64,000 nucleotides of DNA. Origin: Melanocharis versteri (Eukaryota > Chordata > Aves > Passeriformes > Melanocharitidae). Below the pieces are notes generated by a model that worked only from the letters and a program-made list of their open reading frames with translations, had not been told where the DNA came from and ran no database searches. Location of the stretch: NCBI GenBank assembly GCA_013397845.1, contig VZTG01001554.1, positions 189,251 through 253,250 on the forward strand, read 5' to 3'. The translations under genes and the position numbers were made by a program. Positions within the stretch are counted from its first letter, which is position 1. Every line of letters begins with the position of its first letter. This document shows positions 1 through 11,417 of this stretch, in pieces.

Positions 1-866
1 CTGCCCCAGGAAAGGGGAACAGCCGCTGGCAGGAGTGCCATTGTCATGGGAGCAGGATAGTTTTGGAAAACTAAACAAGTGGGAGTCTATTGCCAATCCT
101 CCAGGATGCGCGAGACCCACAGCAGTGTGTCCCTTTCCATGGCATCAGTGTGTCCCTTTCCATGGCATCAGTGTGTCACTGACTCAAGCACTACTTGCCT
201 TCTCTCCCCTACATAGGCAGCAGTTAATGGGGAGCAAAGGGACCAGGGTGGAAGGAGGAGTCTCATACAAGACTCTGCTTTCTCCAGTCCAGATACTGCT
301 ACAACTCTCAGGAGATGTGAGACATGACCTTGTGGCCTTCAGCTCTTTCTGTACTTACCCAGCCTTTCAGTGGTGCCCATGTGGGGACTCTGTTGCACAA
401 ATCCCGCAGAATACGAAGGACAATTACACATGATTTTAGTCCATTTGCCCTGGCCTAAAACAAACAAAATGATTCCAATACACCTGCAAAAGCCTGGTCT
501 CCAATTTTGCTTTTCTTTTTAAATGCACAGAGTCCTGGGATAGATTTTTTAAAATTATTATTACTTAATACTTAATCAGCTTCATGCAAAATAAAAACAC
601 TTATATAAAAGTACACTTGAATTTAGAGAGACGTATAAAAAAGGCAGCGAAATGTCAAGATTGCTTTTGTAGCCTCATGACAACTCTGGACCAGCTGACT
701 GTCTCCCTGTCACGTTTGCCCTCGCACAGTACAGCACTGGGTTGGAATTCTAGACCTTTGCTCTAGGAGGGACTAGTCAGAAATTAAAGAGGCATTAAAA
801 TTAAAACTGTCTCAAATTAAACCTCGCAAGGCTACAATAACAACAAGGTAAGAACAAAGAGCCAAC
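1..866 (-). other. STRBP intron, running off the left edge
   Basis: This is intronic sequence downstream of the 867-958 exon. The next expected STRBP peptide (beginning ARANGLKSC in the family) is not present in any frame, so the next exon is outside the window. The only structure seen is a perfect 23-bp tandem repeat at 123-177. The open frame at 35-433 on the plus strand spans that repeat and resembles nothing I know. Confidence 0.8.
123..177. repeat. 23-bp tandem repeat, about 2.4 copies
   Basis: Unit 123-145 is repeated perfectly at 146-168, and a third partial copy starts at 169. The unit reads CAGTGTGTCCC followed by TTTCCATGGCAT. Perfect identity of the two copies suggests a recent duplication, so copy number may vary between individuals. 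It lies in a STRBP intron. Confidence 0.95.
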
Positions 867-958
867 CTGAAACCATTTGGCGTGCCGCAGAGACGCCAAG
901 GCCTCCAGGCATTTCTGCCTGTCCAATAAGTCCGGAGGATCTTTCATCGCAACATTAT
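867..958 (-). CDS. STRBP: STRBP coding exon (residues 178-208), DZF domain
   Basis: The exon reads (minus strand) NVAMKDPPDLLDRQKC then LEALASLRHAKWFQ after a split Asp codon whose first G comes from the previous exon. It matches the family segment containing the nearly invariant DPPDLLDRQKC and LASLRHAKWFQ stretches, part of the DZF domain. Length is 92 nt: two bases finish the split codon, then 30 whole codons, ending in phase 0 after Gln as in ILF3/STRBP. The donor is CAG|GTTGGC, a poor match to GTRAGT beyond GT and the G at +5. The acceptor is a tandem CAG TAG. I chose the inner AG because it gives the residue count I recall for human STRBP. Using the outer AG would start the exon at 961 and add one Val. 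Confidence 0.95.
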
Positions 959-3900
959 CTACTGGTAAAAATGGGATAAAAAGAGACAGATACAATTTGA
1001 CCAAGGGGTTTCTGTCACAATACAAAAAGAGCGGCAGCATCTCAATGAGATAATAAGACTCCCAGAATTTAAGTGCACGGTGTTATTTAATTTAAACAAG
1101 CCATTAAAGGTAGTAAATGTGCACATGTGCAACAGAAGCAAAGGCATTCACTCTTTGTAAAATAATAGTAATAATAAAGATGGCCACTGCTACAGACAAT
1201 CTGGGATCTTATTAAAAATGTAGAACACATTTCAGGGCAGAAAATAGCTCTATAGCACTTTTCCTTTTTTTTTTTTTCTGTTGGGATGTATTGGGCTTTT
1301 TTTTCCTCTTCTTCTTTGTGACTTTTTTTCCACAAAGGTGGCACAGAATTTCAAAGCTTCTTTGGACAAGAGGAAGATATTCTCAGGGGGTAATAAAAAA
1401 ATGTAATAGGTAGAAAGTGAAATTACATTCATGCAATTATTGAGAATTCTAAAGAAAAACATTGAATATATTTGAAATATTATTGCATGAACAGTACTAG
1501 CCAGTATAATTCAATGAAAGAAATATACAGGAAATGCTAGTACAATATTTTCGTTTGATTAGTCTTTCATATAACCAGAGCATATGAAAGAGTGGGTTTG
1601 GTAACTTCCAGGTCATTAATGTATTTGAGAGGAAGTGCCCTCTTGTAAAAAACTTCCCAACAGCAACTGAAACCAACAGAGGGAATTCAAAGATGGATTT
1701 GAGAGACAAGACACTGATATTTTCTGTCCAGGTTTACACTTTTTTGCCTTCCCCCCCCCTTTCTCTTTTTATCAACCAACTTGTAACAAACTGCTTTTAG
1801 CAGTCACATCTAATTCTACATTAAGGGGAATTCTCTATCAGTATTTTCTTCCTTATTTATTTTATTTTAATCCATAGAAGTTTGTAACATCCAGATTCTC
1901 TGGAAACTCTGTATAAATGATATATTCTACATTTCTGTGAAATCACATTACAAAGATACTAGTTTTAGCTGATGTTGAGAACAACTGGAATAACAAAATG
2001 AATCCATGGCTCAACTAAAACCTTGAATATGCCATTTTCCTATGAATTCATAATTACTCTTGACTTAAAAATAAATAATTTGGAAATATACCTTTTCATT
2101 ATTCATAATGGTTAATTCTCCAGGTCTTTAGAGACCATTGCAGAGCTGAATGAAATACTAAATCCATTCCAAACTGAAGACTCTGCTAGATGAGCAAAAT
2201 CCAGCAAGACATTTAAAATACCAGGACAACTTAGGAGGAAAAAGTACCATCAATTAGTTAGTGCCATCTCCAAGGACATTTTCATGGGTTGCTTTGAATG
2301 AGATTGGCTGCATAAGCAATTGCATCTTTAATGTTAAGGCTGCCTCTCCTAAGCCATTTCCTGGGAAGGTTACTCTGGTCAAAGCACTTGATGTTATGAT
2401 GAATAAAAGAGTCCAAAGTCAAAAAAACCCACCAGTGCAAAATTGAACAGAAGCAGTATCTTGTCTGCCAGGTGATGGTTGCAGTTCACAGCTGCTGACT
2501 CAAGTGCTATAAGCTTATTTTCTAACCCCTGTGAACTTCACAGCAGATATTTGCATTGTTTGTTATTGCCCTCATCAACAGCATTCCAGGATTGGGATTA
2601 ATCACTCCTCCTGTCTGTTTTCCAAATGAAAGCTGCAAAGTCTCAAAGCTCTGGCTTTCTTTGAGCACAAAAGGTCACTTTGGAACAAAAGATTTGCTTC
2701 TAAATTTCCTTTGCAGTTTCGTTGTTTTCAGGAGTGACATTTGTGGCACAGGATTACTCAACATCCATCTGGGTAGTTCTCTGAGAAAACTTCACTGCAG
2801 ACAATATAAACATCTGCTTAAAGCTCAAGTATTTGTATCAAACAAGTACTGTCAATGAATGATCAGAATCTTATTTTAAAACGTTAGAAATGGCAAAGGT
2901 GACTGACTGCAAAATCATTAATTTTTTTCAATGAACTGGGGCTCAGTGTTGCATGAAGCTCTGCTAAAGAACGTTGCAGCCATTGACAAAGTAAATTAAT
3001 TTTTCCTTTAAACTACAAACCAAACAGAATACACGTCACCTGTCATTCAGGTGAACCAAAAACCTGCTAAAATTTTGTTTCAACTATGTAGAACCATACT
3101 TTTTCTTACGGGATTAAGGCAAATTTCCAAGGTCCAATTTACAAATATCTTGGAGAATTTTGCCAATTGCTAGTTCAGCCCCAGTGTCCTGATGTTGCAG
3201 TCTGCCAACTTTCGGGTGCAAGATTCTATTAAACAGAAAGATGAAGAGAACAGGCAGTGAAGAGGGCGAGCGGCTTGCAGCGGGCTCCCTTCGGACCCCC
3301 TCGGGAGAATGGCATGTTTCTTCATGCTCTGCCAGTCAGGAAAGTGAGACCAAATCAAAATTTTCAAATGGGATTGCAAAGCTTTCCTTTTTTCCCTTGT
3401 AGTTTTAACAAGGGCAGTGATCCAAGGAGTTCAGTAAAGAGTAAATTCTAAAGCCCTGACGTTAGCTCACACTATGCAACACAGAACCAATCCCTCAGGA
3501 ATTCTCTCCCCACTGCTGCAGCATTCTCTTCACACAGGAGCTGCCAACTCCATTCATTTGAGCCATACCAGGAGCCTTGTCTTCTCCGGAGAGGGGAGGG
3601 CAGTCTGGGGCTTGCTGCCCCTTCAGAGGCACTTGGCCCCTGGGGAGCATCGCTGGCCATGTCCTGTTCCAGGAGCAACAGGACTTCAGCCCCACTTTGG
3701 TGAACCAGCTTGTTTGTTATTACGTAATTTGTTGTTACTGTATGCTCAGTTAACAACAACTGGTTTTCAGGATACAAGGTTCTGGTCTGGAAAGCCCAAT
3801 TTATATTTGATGCTGTGACTAAAAATTCAGTTTAAGAAGTTTAAAATTTAAACTGATGCAAAATGGAGGCAATTTAGGTGCTTGACTTCTCAACATGAGA

Positions 3901-6250
3901 AAGCAGAGCTTTATGGGTAGCTGTTTGTGAGAAACACCAAAATGCACACACACACTGGGCCACTATTTATTTTTGCTAAGGAGCAGCAAAAACAAATAGG
4001 ACGAACACCACATCTTAAACATGAACACTTTTCCAAAGAGGTGGGGACTGAAGAGAAATCCAGGAATGTTTTTTGATACATTCTGACATCAGGGCATGAA
4101 GGCACACACAGCATTCCTACAGAACAATGGGAGCACTGGTAACAAGGGCCGTTGGCCTGACCTGGGTTGTTAGAGGACAGATTAGTGCTAATCCCACCAC
4201 AGAAACCTTGGTCAGTTTTCCGCAGGCTCAGGCAGCCCGGGCCTATCTTACAGGCAAGATGAAAGGCAAGTTCAGCAGCACTTTGAGCTCCTTCAGTCAA
4301 AAGAATGCATGGAGTCAACTGACAGGTTTTTAAAACTGCATAGAAAGTGTATTTACATTTGGTTGACGTTGTTCAGTGGTACTGAAAAAATATGGCAATG
4401 CTTTGGAGATCAAGGTGTTTTCACCAGCTTCTCCAATTATTCTCCCTTGATACTAGACATGAAACTCTTTTGGTCAGAATCTAAGTGGTTCTAATCTAAA
4501 TGGTTGGAAAGATTACCAAAAAAATGTATCCCTCCCCTTTCAATTTACTTAGTGACATCTGCATAATGCTCCATATACCTTGAAAAGGAATATTGTAAAT
4601 GTCTCTGTTCTTTGTGATGAATCAATGCCAAGGAACCTGGACTTTAAAATGAGATCCATGACCCTATTCCCTGTCCTCAGCAGCTGCACGGAATGACAGC
4701 ATGTAACCGCTTCAGGAGAGGTGGTAAAACCATTTTAAATTTAAAAAATATAGTAGAGACCTTTGAAAATATTTAAAGATACTGAAAAAAAAAATAGACC
4801 ACCTACATTTTAAGCATGAGAAAGCATAAAAATTCCAATCCTTCTTTAGTCTGAGATTAATTCAAAAATTCCTGGACTTTGCTGGCATAACAGCATCAAT
4901 TTTTGCAAGAAAATACTTGGGCAGAAGCCTTTGTGCAAAACTGTATCCCCTTGTGGGAATCTCACAAATCCTTCACCATCGGAATTTGTCCGGCACTTTG
5001 TGCTCTCTCATGAACATGGATGAGCTGCAGCAGCTCCAGGGCTGGTCTCAGCATCTTGTGGGAAGCTGAACAACTAAAGCAATATGCAGTTTATTTTTAA
5101 AGGTCTTGGAAACAGCATTGTTGCTAATTTGAGAATAAACAGCCAGTGTAATTAGGGGATCTTTGCCATTCATCTGTTCTGTAAGATTTTTCTGCATTCA
5201 ACTGCTGCCAAAGTGTTACATGTCACTTGGAAAGGGATCCTTCCTGCCATCGCCTCCAACAAAATGAGGAGAAACTGACCAACATTTCTCATCCCGTCGG
5301 TATTCCATGTGGGAGAGGGAGGAAGCAAAGGACTTGTGGCAAGTCTAGAAATGGGAAGAGAGCGACAGGGAGTTCCCTAGCCCACACGGGCCCAGCTGCC
5401 TCAGTTGTCATGACAGAGAGTGGCCAGTTGGTCAAAGGTCTGACATCATCCAGTGGCAAAGTTTCTAGGGATAGGTTTGGGAAGCGGAAGCAGAAATTAC
5501 TGACAAGATTTTAAAAATACAACAAAGTATGGCTACATTTGCTCTTCTCTATTGCTGTCAGTTTGTTTCCAGCCTCACTGGTACTACAGTCACCATTCCT
5601 GCAGCACGGGCACGGAACTGTGTCAGACACCGCGGTGAGGGAGAAGGAGTGGAAAGGACTAAGTGACAGTTTTCTAGAACTATTTTGCTCTAAGGACATG
5701 AGGTACAATGTTCAATTCAGAAGCAAAAGTGCTGTATCACAGCACCGTAACTTCAACTGTATCCCAGTTAGGAAATTCTTAAAGCCAGAAACATACACAT
5801 CATCAGTCAATAAAAACTGAGGGCCAGGACGACACACTGGCGAGCTTTGCAGGAGAGGGCTTTTACATAAAGAGAAACATTTTTATGAGTTTTTCAAGAA
5901 ACTATGAACCAATCCCACTTGACTGACTTAATTTGCAAACAAGACTGTGCAGCGCCAGGTGCTCAAAAATTAAATAGCAAGTCTGCAAGAAAGGAGAACT
6001 AAGATCTAATTGTATGTCAAAGTTAACAGTGTAGGAATATTGCTTGCAAAGGAAAACTACACATATCTACATGAAAATTAAGTGACAGCTGTCTTTTTAA
6101 GGCACGAATAATGTAACTGATGGTGGCAATAGCCAGTCTAGTCAGTACATGATGCACAATTAAAAACCTACTTCCCAATTAATCCTGTGCTGCACAGTCA
6201 GGACATTTAGCTAAAACAGTCTTAAAACCAAGTTAAAACGCTCTGTGTAC
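959..6250 (-). other. STRBP intron (5.3 kb)
   Basis: The intron lies between the exons at 6251-6395 and 867-958. It is AT-rich, with homopolymer runs (poly-T near 1262-1278, poly-C near 1751-1759) and a short CA run at about 3945-3955. A small CpG cluster lies near 3265-3310. Open frames here, for example 3911-4318 minus and 3474-3818 plus, have no recognisable similarity and no matching splice context. I see no RNA gene or mobile element. Confidence 0.8.
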
Positions 6251-6395
6251 CTCCTTCCTTCTTCTCTGCTTCATCTCGGATGAGAGGGGATGTGAGTATC
6301 ACCTTCAAAGTGAGCTTGGGCTCCTTTGTGTTATGGATAACAATAGCTGCCTCATTTACATGCTCCTCCACCAGATACTTCTCTTCTGTAAGTTT
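6251..6395 (-). CDS. STRBP: STRBP coding exon (residues 129-176 plus first base of 177), DZF domain
   Basis: Minus-strand translation begins KLTEEKYLVEEHVNEAA and continues through NTKEPKLTLKVILTSPLIRD to EKKEG. It aligns without gaps to the STRBP segment KLTEEKYQVEQCVNEAS...LIRDELEKKDG (family sequence from memory). Length is 145 nt, 48 codons plus one base (G of the split Asp codon). The acceptor is TTTCAG|AAACTT and the donor GGAG|GTACAC. The segment belongs to the nucleotidyltransferase-like lobe of the DZF domain. In NF45/NF90-type proteins the DZF domain mediates pairing with ILF2, so the likely role is protein-protein contact, not catalysis. The acidic/basic end (EAEKKEG) is the least conserved part. 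Confidence 0.96.
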
Positions 6396-8123
6396 CTGAA
6401 AGTCACCAAGAAAGATTTCAAGACTCTCCCAATTGACCGAAAAAGTGAAGAATCTGTGTATGTGCCTCAGCTAATGAGAAGGCTACAGGGCATTGCAATA
6501 ACAAAGGCAGTCTTGCCTCCCTCATTAAAAACAATTTAAAACATTTCTTTTGTAGCCAGTGCTACAACTGCCTTACAGTTTGCTCCATTATTGTGCATTG
6601 TATCAGTTCTCTGCAGCGATCTCTCTGCAGGTCTTTCAGCAGCCCTTTGGGACCTCTCTCACCCTCCAGAAGCACAAGGACAGCCTCAGATGGCTCACAG
6701 TCCTCCAGCCATCCCTTCTGTGTGCAGTCTGGTTCCACAGACCAGTGGTTAGGATGTCTATTCTGACCCCTTCCCTGCTGCAATCTGCTCTGCAGCTCCT
6801 TTATTGCTGGGATGAAAATGGCTGAGCATCTGCTCACCATGAGCCTTCAAAGCAGCAAAGCAGAAGCTCCTGAGTCTCTGTGCCTCCCTTGCTCCTTTTG
6901 TCCACTAATGAGCATAAACCCTCCTTCGCCTCCAGCATCTGATCCCTCTGCCAAGCCTCTCCTTGTCTTCCATGCCCACAACAGCTGGAGCATTTCAGGA
7001 GTCAGAGTCCTCTTCCCTCATCTTTCCTGTAATCCCTCACAGTCCTTCCCCACAGGATCTTACCTGCCTGTCCCTTGAATTTATTCAGTCTTCACATATT
7101 TTAATTATGTCTATTCTCTCATTTTATCTCACTTTTTTTGAAGCACATATTAACTTTTCTTCTCACTTTCAACCCTCCTCATTTCATGCCTCACTAGAAG
7201 ATTTATTCTTTATTACTCAGTACATCCCTATCATTTTCAAACAAGTGAAATTTACTCTTTACTACTCAAAAGATCCTTTGCATTTTTAGCTATGGATAGG
7301 GCCACATCTCTGGGAACAACATTAGCTCATTAAAACAAGCCCTTTGTGTGAGAAAATGAATGGTGAAAACAAACAGCTGTCAGGAATGGTAAAACACAGG
7401 GAGAAAAGCAGATCAGGAGAAAAGCAGATTGAGTCTGGTTGTGGTTTGGAGAGGGGCACTTGCAGTGGAATATTTGAGGGCAGTTCTTGGCCCCAGTGCT
7501 GGTGAGTCTGGAAGCTGGACTGATTCCTCAGCCTCAGAACTGTCACAGAGGTGGTATCCCTAAACAAGCTGCAACTGCTGCCCGCTGGATGCCACCATCA
7601 GAATTAAGTAGCCATAACTAAAAATAATGTGAGCTCATGGCTAACATGAGCCCAAATGAATGAGCACCTGAAGTGACACATTCTCACCTCAGCAGCACAG
7701 AGGGGTTTATGTGGGAACAACCCAAGCAAAGCAGCTGCAATGGGAACTGCAGGTTCAGGCAGGGAACAACAACAGGGACTGAGTGACACACTTGAGCAGG
7801 GAAGATTTCTGCAGTTCAGCTCATGTTGGGTGGACCAGCGTGCCCACACCCACCCTGGGTTAGTTAGAGAGGTCAGCTGCCCTCCCAGGGAACTGACAGC
7901 ACAAACGGGAGTAGGCAACAACAGCAGTAAGAGGTTACATTTTGTGAGTGAGGACTTCGTGTCACCACATTAAACATGTCACATGCCCCAGATGCCGTCC
8001 TAGATTCAGCCTATATTCCTTTATATCACTTGTCTTTCTTGTTGGAACAAATTCCAGCCTTTCCCCAAACAGCCCTTAGAGTGCTATCAGCCATTGTGGG
8101 AGGACTGCTCCAAATTAACTCAC
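6396..8123 (-). other. STRBP intron (1.7 kb)
   Basis: The intron has no recognisable coding segment. The plus strand is pyrimidine-rich between about 6600 and 7250, which explains several open frames there. A 16-bp near-perfect tandem duplication lies at 7400-7429. I see nothing else. Confidence 0.8.
7400..7429. repeat. 16-bp tandem duplication
   Basis: GGAGAAAAGCAGATCA at 7400-7415 is followed directly by GGAGAAAAGCAGAT at 7416-7429. It is a simple replication-slippage product inside an STRBP intron. Confidence 0.9.
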
Positions 8124-8289
8124 CTGAATTTGAGCTGGGAGATTGTCTTTAACGATACTTAACAAGGTCTTTGTGGGCTTTTCTTTGCACATGAGAACCA
8201 GCTCCAGATCCATATCATCTTTGATCAGCAAGCCCTTTGCAACCAAGCCAATTCTCATAACTCCACATAACGTCCGACCACCCTGATCC
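8124..8289 (-). CDS. STRBP: STRBP coding exon (residues 74-128), DZF domain nucleotidyltransferase-like core
   Basis: The minus strand reads DQGGRTLCGVMRIGLVAKG, then LLIKDDMDLELVLMCKEKP, and ends NLPAQIQ. The first base (G) completes the Lys codon split with the 9034-9251 exon. Length is 166 nt, one base plus 55 codons, ending in phase 0. The acceptor is TTTCCAG|GGATC and the donor CAG|GTGAGT, a strong site. The stretch KDDMDLELVL is the counterpart of the metal-binding strand of template-free nucleotidyltransferases. The Gly-Ser that should precede it is replaced by GLLIK, consistent with a catalytically dead fold, as reported for NF90/NF45 DZF domains. Identity to human STRBP is very high here. 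Confidence 0.97.
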
Positions 8290-9033
8290 CTGGAAATGAA
8301 ACAATTTAGGGTGGTTAACAGGAGATTTTACTCTCCAGCTACAGTTTAGGGGAACCTTTAAGAGCCACAGTAAAGAATTGTCAAAGCAACATAGGAACAC
8401 TTAATTTTCGTGTGCTGAGAAAAAGACTGTGACAAAAGCCAGTTTTGCAGACTAAGATTGTTTAAAAGCATGGAGTAAAATGCAAGAAATATTCCTTTGA
8501 CAGGCCAGCACCAGCTCTTGTCTCATCCAGTTGTCTCTAAAGCATTTACTGCATGCTTGGATTACTTTTTTATAAAAAATCAGCATCTATGTGGGGCTGA
8601 GCTGCCTGGGGTTAAACCATGACAATAACGGAAAGCAATGCAGGCTTAGGAAAGTTCGTTTGCTGGATTATAAAAACTTCTTTTGTGTATCAGACTGCAG
8701 GACCCCCCAAGCACATGGCTGTCTATTTGCACTGGTGTGTTCCAGGGAACTGAATTTGCTTCAAACTGCTGAAAGGTTTGTCTGCTAAATGCAACTTCAC
8801 AACATCACAGTAAAATAAGCAAAGAAATGGAGAGCAACTGCTGCCCACACTGGGCTTATTGCCATTCCCTGCACTCCCCTCACATGCTCCCACCTCAGAA
8901 AGTCCAAATATATCCCCCTCCTCCTCTGAACATTCATCTGCAGCAGACCCAGGTAACACTACAACTCTTATTCGGAGGAAAGGAGCCATTGAGAGCAGCA
9001 CAGGGACACGTTGTGAGCTGAGGCTCCACTCAC
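8290..9033 (-). other. STRBP intron (0.7 kb)
   Basis: A short intron with standard borders. The open frames at 8827-9092 on the plus strand overlap the intron and the antisense of the next exon and are not real genes. No other feature is seen. Confidence 0.85.
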
Positions 9034-9251
9034 TTGGCAGGGCCTTCTGCAGCTTCCTCCTTGGCTTCCACATCACCCTCACACTTCGCTGACTTGTTCT
9101 TTTCATCCATCCAGTCAGAGACATGCTTAAGGGCACATTCTACTGTTGAGACCATGTTCTGGACAGCTTCAAGCTCCTCTGGAGATGGATAAATGGTTGA
9201 ATGTTTCACCATTACGTGGCGGTCATCGTTAGCAAAAGATCGGATCGATCT
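9034..9251 (-). CDS. STRBP: STRBP first fully coding exon (residues 2-72 plus two bases of 74)
   Basis: Reading starts AGA TCG ATC directly after the acceptor ACAACAG, giving RSIRSFANDDRHVMVKHSTI, then YPSPEELEAVQNMVSTVECA and LKHVSDWMDEKNK. This is the start of the DZF domain and is almost identical to human STRBP. It is followed by a variable acidic/Lys linker rich in Glu and Ala (about residues 52-73), where vertebrate orthologues differ. Length is 218 nt, ending with two bases of a Lys codon at AA|GTGAGT. Met-14 and Met-15-region codons could be read as an internal start, but the upstream residues match the family and an ATG sits at the end of the preceding exon, so translation begins there. 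Residue numbers may be off by one around the split codon. Confidence 0.97.
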
Positions 9252-11417
9252 CTGTTGTAGAGTGGGAAACAGGAAGAAAAGAGAACAAAGTTATTGGAGT
9301 ATTGATAGGACATAGGACATTATCTGAATGGGAATCCTCCCTGGCAGGGAGGGTGCAGACTGGGCATAGCATGTGGGCAAGGAGAGATGATTCCTATTTT
9401 GTAAAAGGCATTGATACTCTCCAAATACAACTTTGCATATTTTGGAAGTGCTGAGTGCAGCCACCTCTCCTCTGTTTATGCCAGGGACAACAGGAGCACA
9501 CCTTGGAACAGGCAGTCAAAGAGCCAATCCCTCATGGGTTTGCTGCTGCTGCAGATGAAGTCACAGGCAGTACAGAACTGTGAGAGGCTCAGCCACTGCA
9601 GAGGGATTTACAAAGGCATGAGTGAAGATGAGAATAAAGATAAATGGCAAGAGACTGAAATTTCTTTTTTAAAAACATTCAAATGAATAGGAAGAAATGA
9701 GAGTGTTAATTAAAGAAGTCTGCAGTGAAATTCAGAGTCCTGAGTGATACTGCGGAGGGAGGTAAACTTCACTGGTTGGGTAACCTGTGCTAGGAGGTTT
9801 TGGGTTTGCTGCAGACTATTCAGGTGAGACTTTTTTCATCTAAACAGTGCCCAGACCAGCTGTGATCACAGCACAGAACTGTTGCAAGAGCAGCAATAAG
9901 TCTTGGTCTCTGTAGACACATCAGTCACTTGCTGAAAGCTTCCCAGAACCTGGAATCATCAACCAAACCCCTCTGTTCCTCCTACACGTTAAGCACCTTA
10001 GTTAGGTCCCATTTTCACCCCTACTTCATGGGTTTGTAGCTGTATCCACTCCTAAGGACACAAAGGGCCTTTGAACAACCTCAGAGGCCTCTGGGCTGGA
10101 TCCTTGTTAAGGAACTGTCTGTGATTTCCTGGTTTATTGCACTCCCTGTGTCTCTTCCATTGAAGGTCATGACATCATTCCCTTCCTAATTTTTGTGTTC
10201 CTACCCAGATGGATAATTTGGGCAGCAACAATTCATCCGTCAGGGGCTGGTTTTATCCCCTGCAGTTTGATAGGCTGCAAAACACTTCCAGGAGGTCCCT
10301 CTTGTGGTTATCCACAACATGGATCCAGCCGGGCTGCAGGGAAACGGCCGAGCTGCATTTAACAACTCACCCACCATCTTCTACCTTACGAAATGTCAGT
10401 TACAACAGTGGAACAGAAACAAACTGGTAACTCCTAATTATGAGACACATTTTCTTTTCTAATGAAGAGGGGCTGACAAGATCAATCCTTTATTACAATT
10501 CAGGCCAAAAAGAATGACAAAGTGGGACACTATTTAAAATATAATATATTAACAACTCTGCTTTGCAAAGTGTTCTTTCTCCCTTTCACTCTGTAACTGG
10601 TAAAAGTCTTGGTTTAGGTCTTTTTTATAAATACAAATATAAACACACAGCCTACCTGCAGCAACCAGCCACACAAACGTTAACAACTGTATTTAAAATT
10701 TATTGCATTTATTCTCATTTCCATTCTCTCAGTAATAACCTTAGAGGGCTTAAAAAGATAAAAATATGTTTAAACTGCTCTCCACTCATGTTGTTCAGGA
10801 ACTGAGTAGGTTTATTGCCTTTTTGTGAACACATTTTCAGAATCTCACCATCACAATACTTCATACTTGCACATCTTTACAAACCTCACATCTCAGGCAT
10901 TTCTATTTGCAGCCAAACCCAGGCAGATGAGAAGTGACTCCTCACTTAAACCGTACACACCAGGTATATTTGGCTACACACATTTCATCTACACTGTTAC
11001 GAAGTGTGCACAGAGGCACCTTCAGTCACACACACATGGATGTGAATAATCAAAACTTGCTTTTGTGAGGTAGAGGTGGAAGGGGAATGTGAGCATTTGG
11101 TAATGAAATCTGCAAGTTCAAGGTCACTGATGCTGTTTGCTACAGCCTGCTAATGCCAGTTTTATTAGAAAACCTTATGAGCATCCCCTTCGTTCGTATT
11201 TAATAATTCATGTACTGCAGGCTCACAAGAACACTCTCTGGCTTTAAGAGGCTGACAGTACATCAAACCTCACTTGCTTTGCTCAAAGCACACAGTACCA
11301 TCCCTCAGTTAGTGCAAGGTCAGAAAATCCCCTCTCTCGGGTTTGATCAGGCCCCATGCAAGCCTGGCAGCAGAAAACACGTTTAATGCACCCCTGTGAA
11401 AGACAACAAATACCTAC
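9252..11417 (-). other. STRBP intron between start-codon exon and first body exon (2.2 kb)
   Basis: The donor is ATG|GTAGGT at 11417-11412 and the acceptor precedes 9251. There is no coding signal inside. The sequence is AT-rich around 10,500-10,800. No repeat family is recognised. Confidence 0.85.

Noticed and set aside
2396..2505. Possible C/D-box snoRNA (ATGATGA ... CTGA)
   Set aside because: The boxes are about 100 bases apart and the flanks cannot form the required terminal stem.
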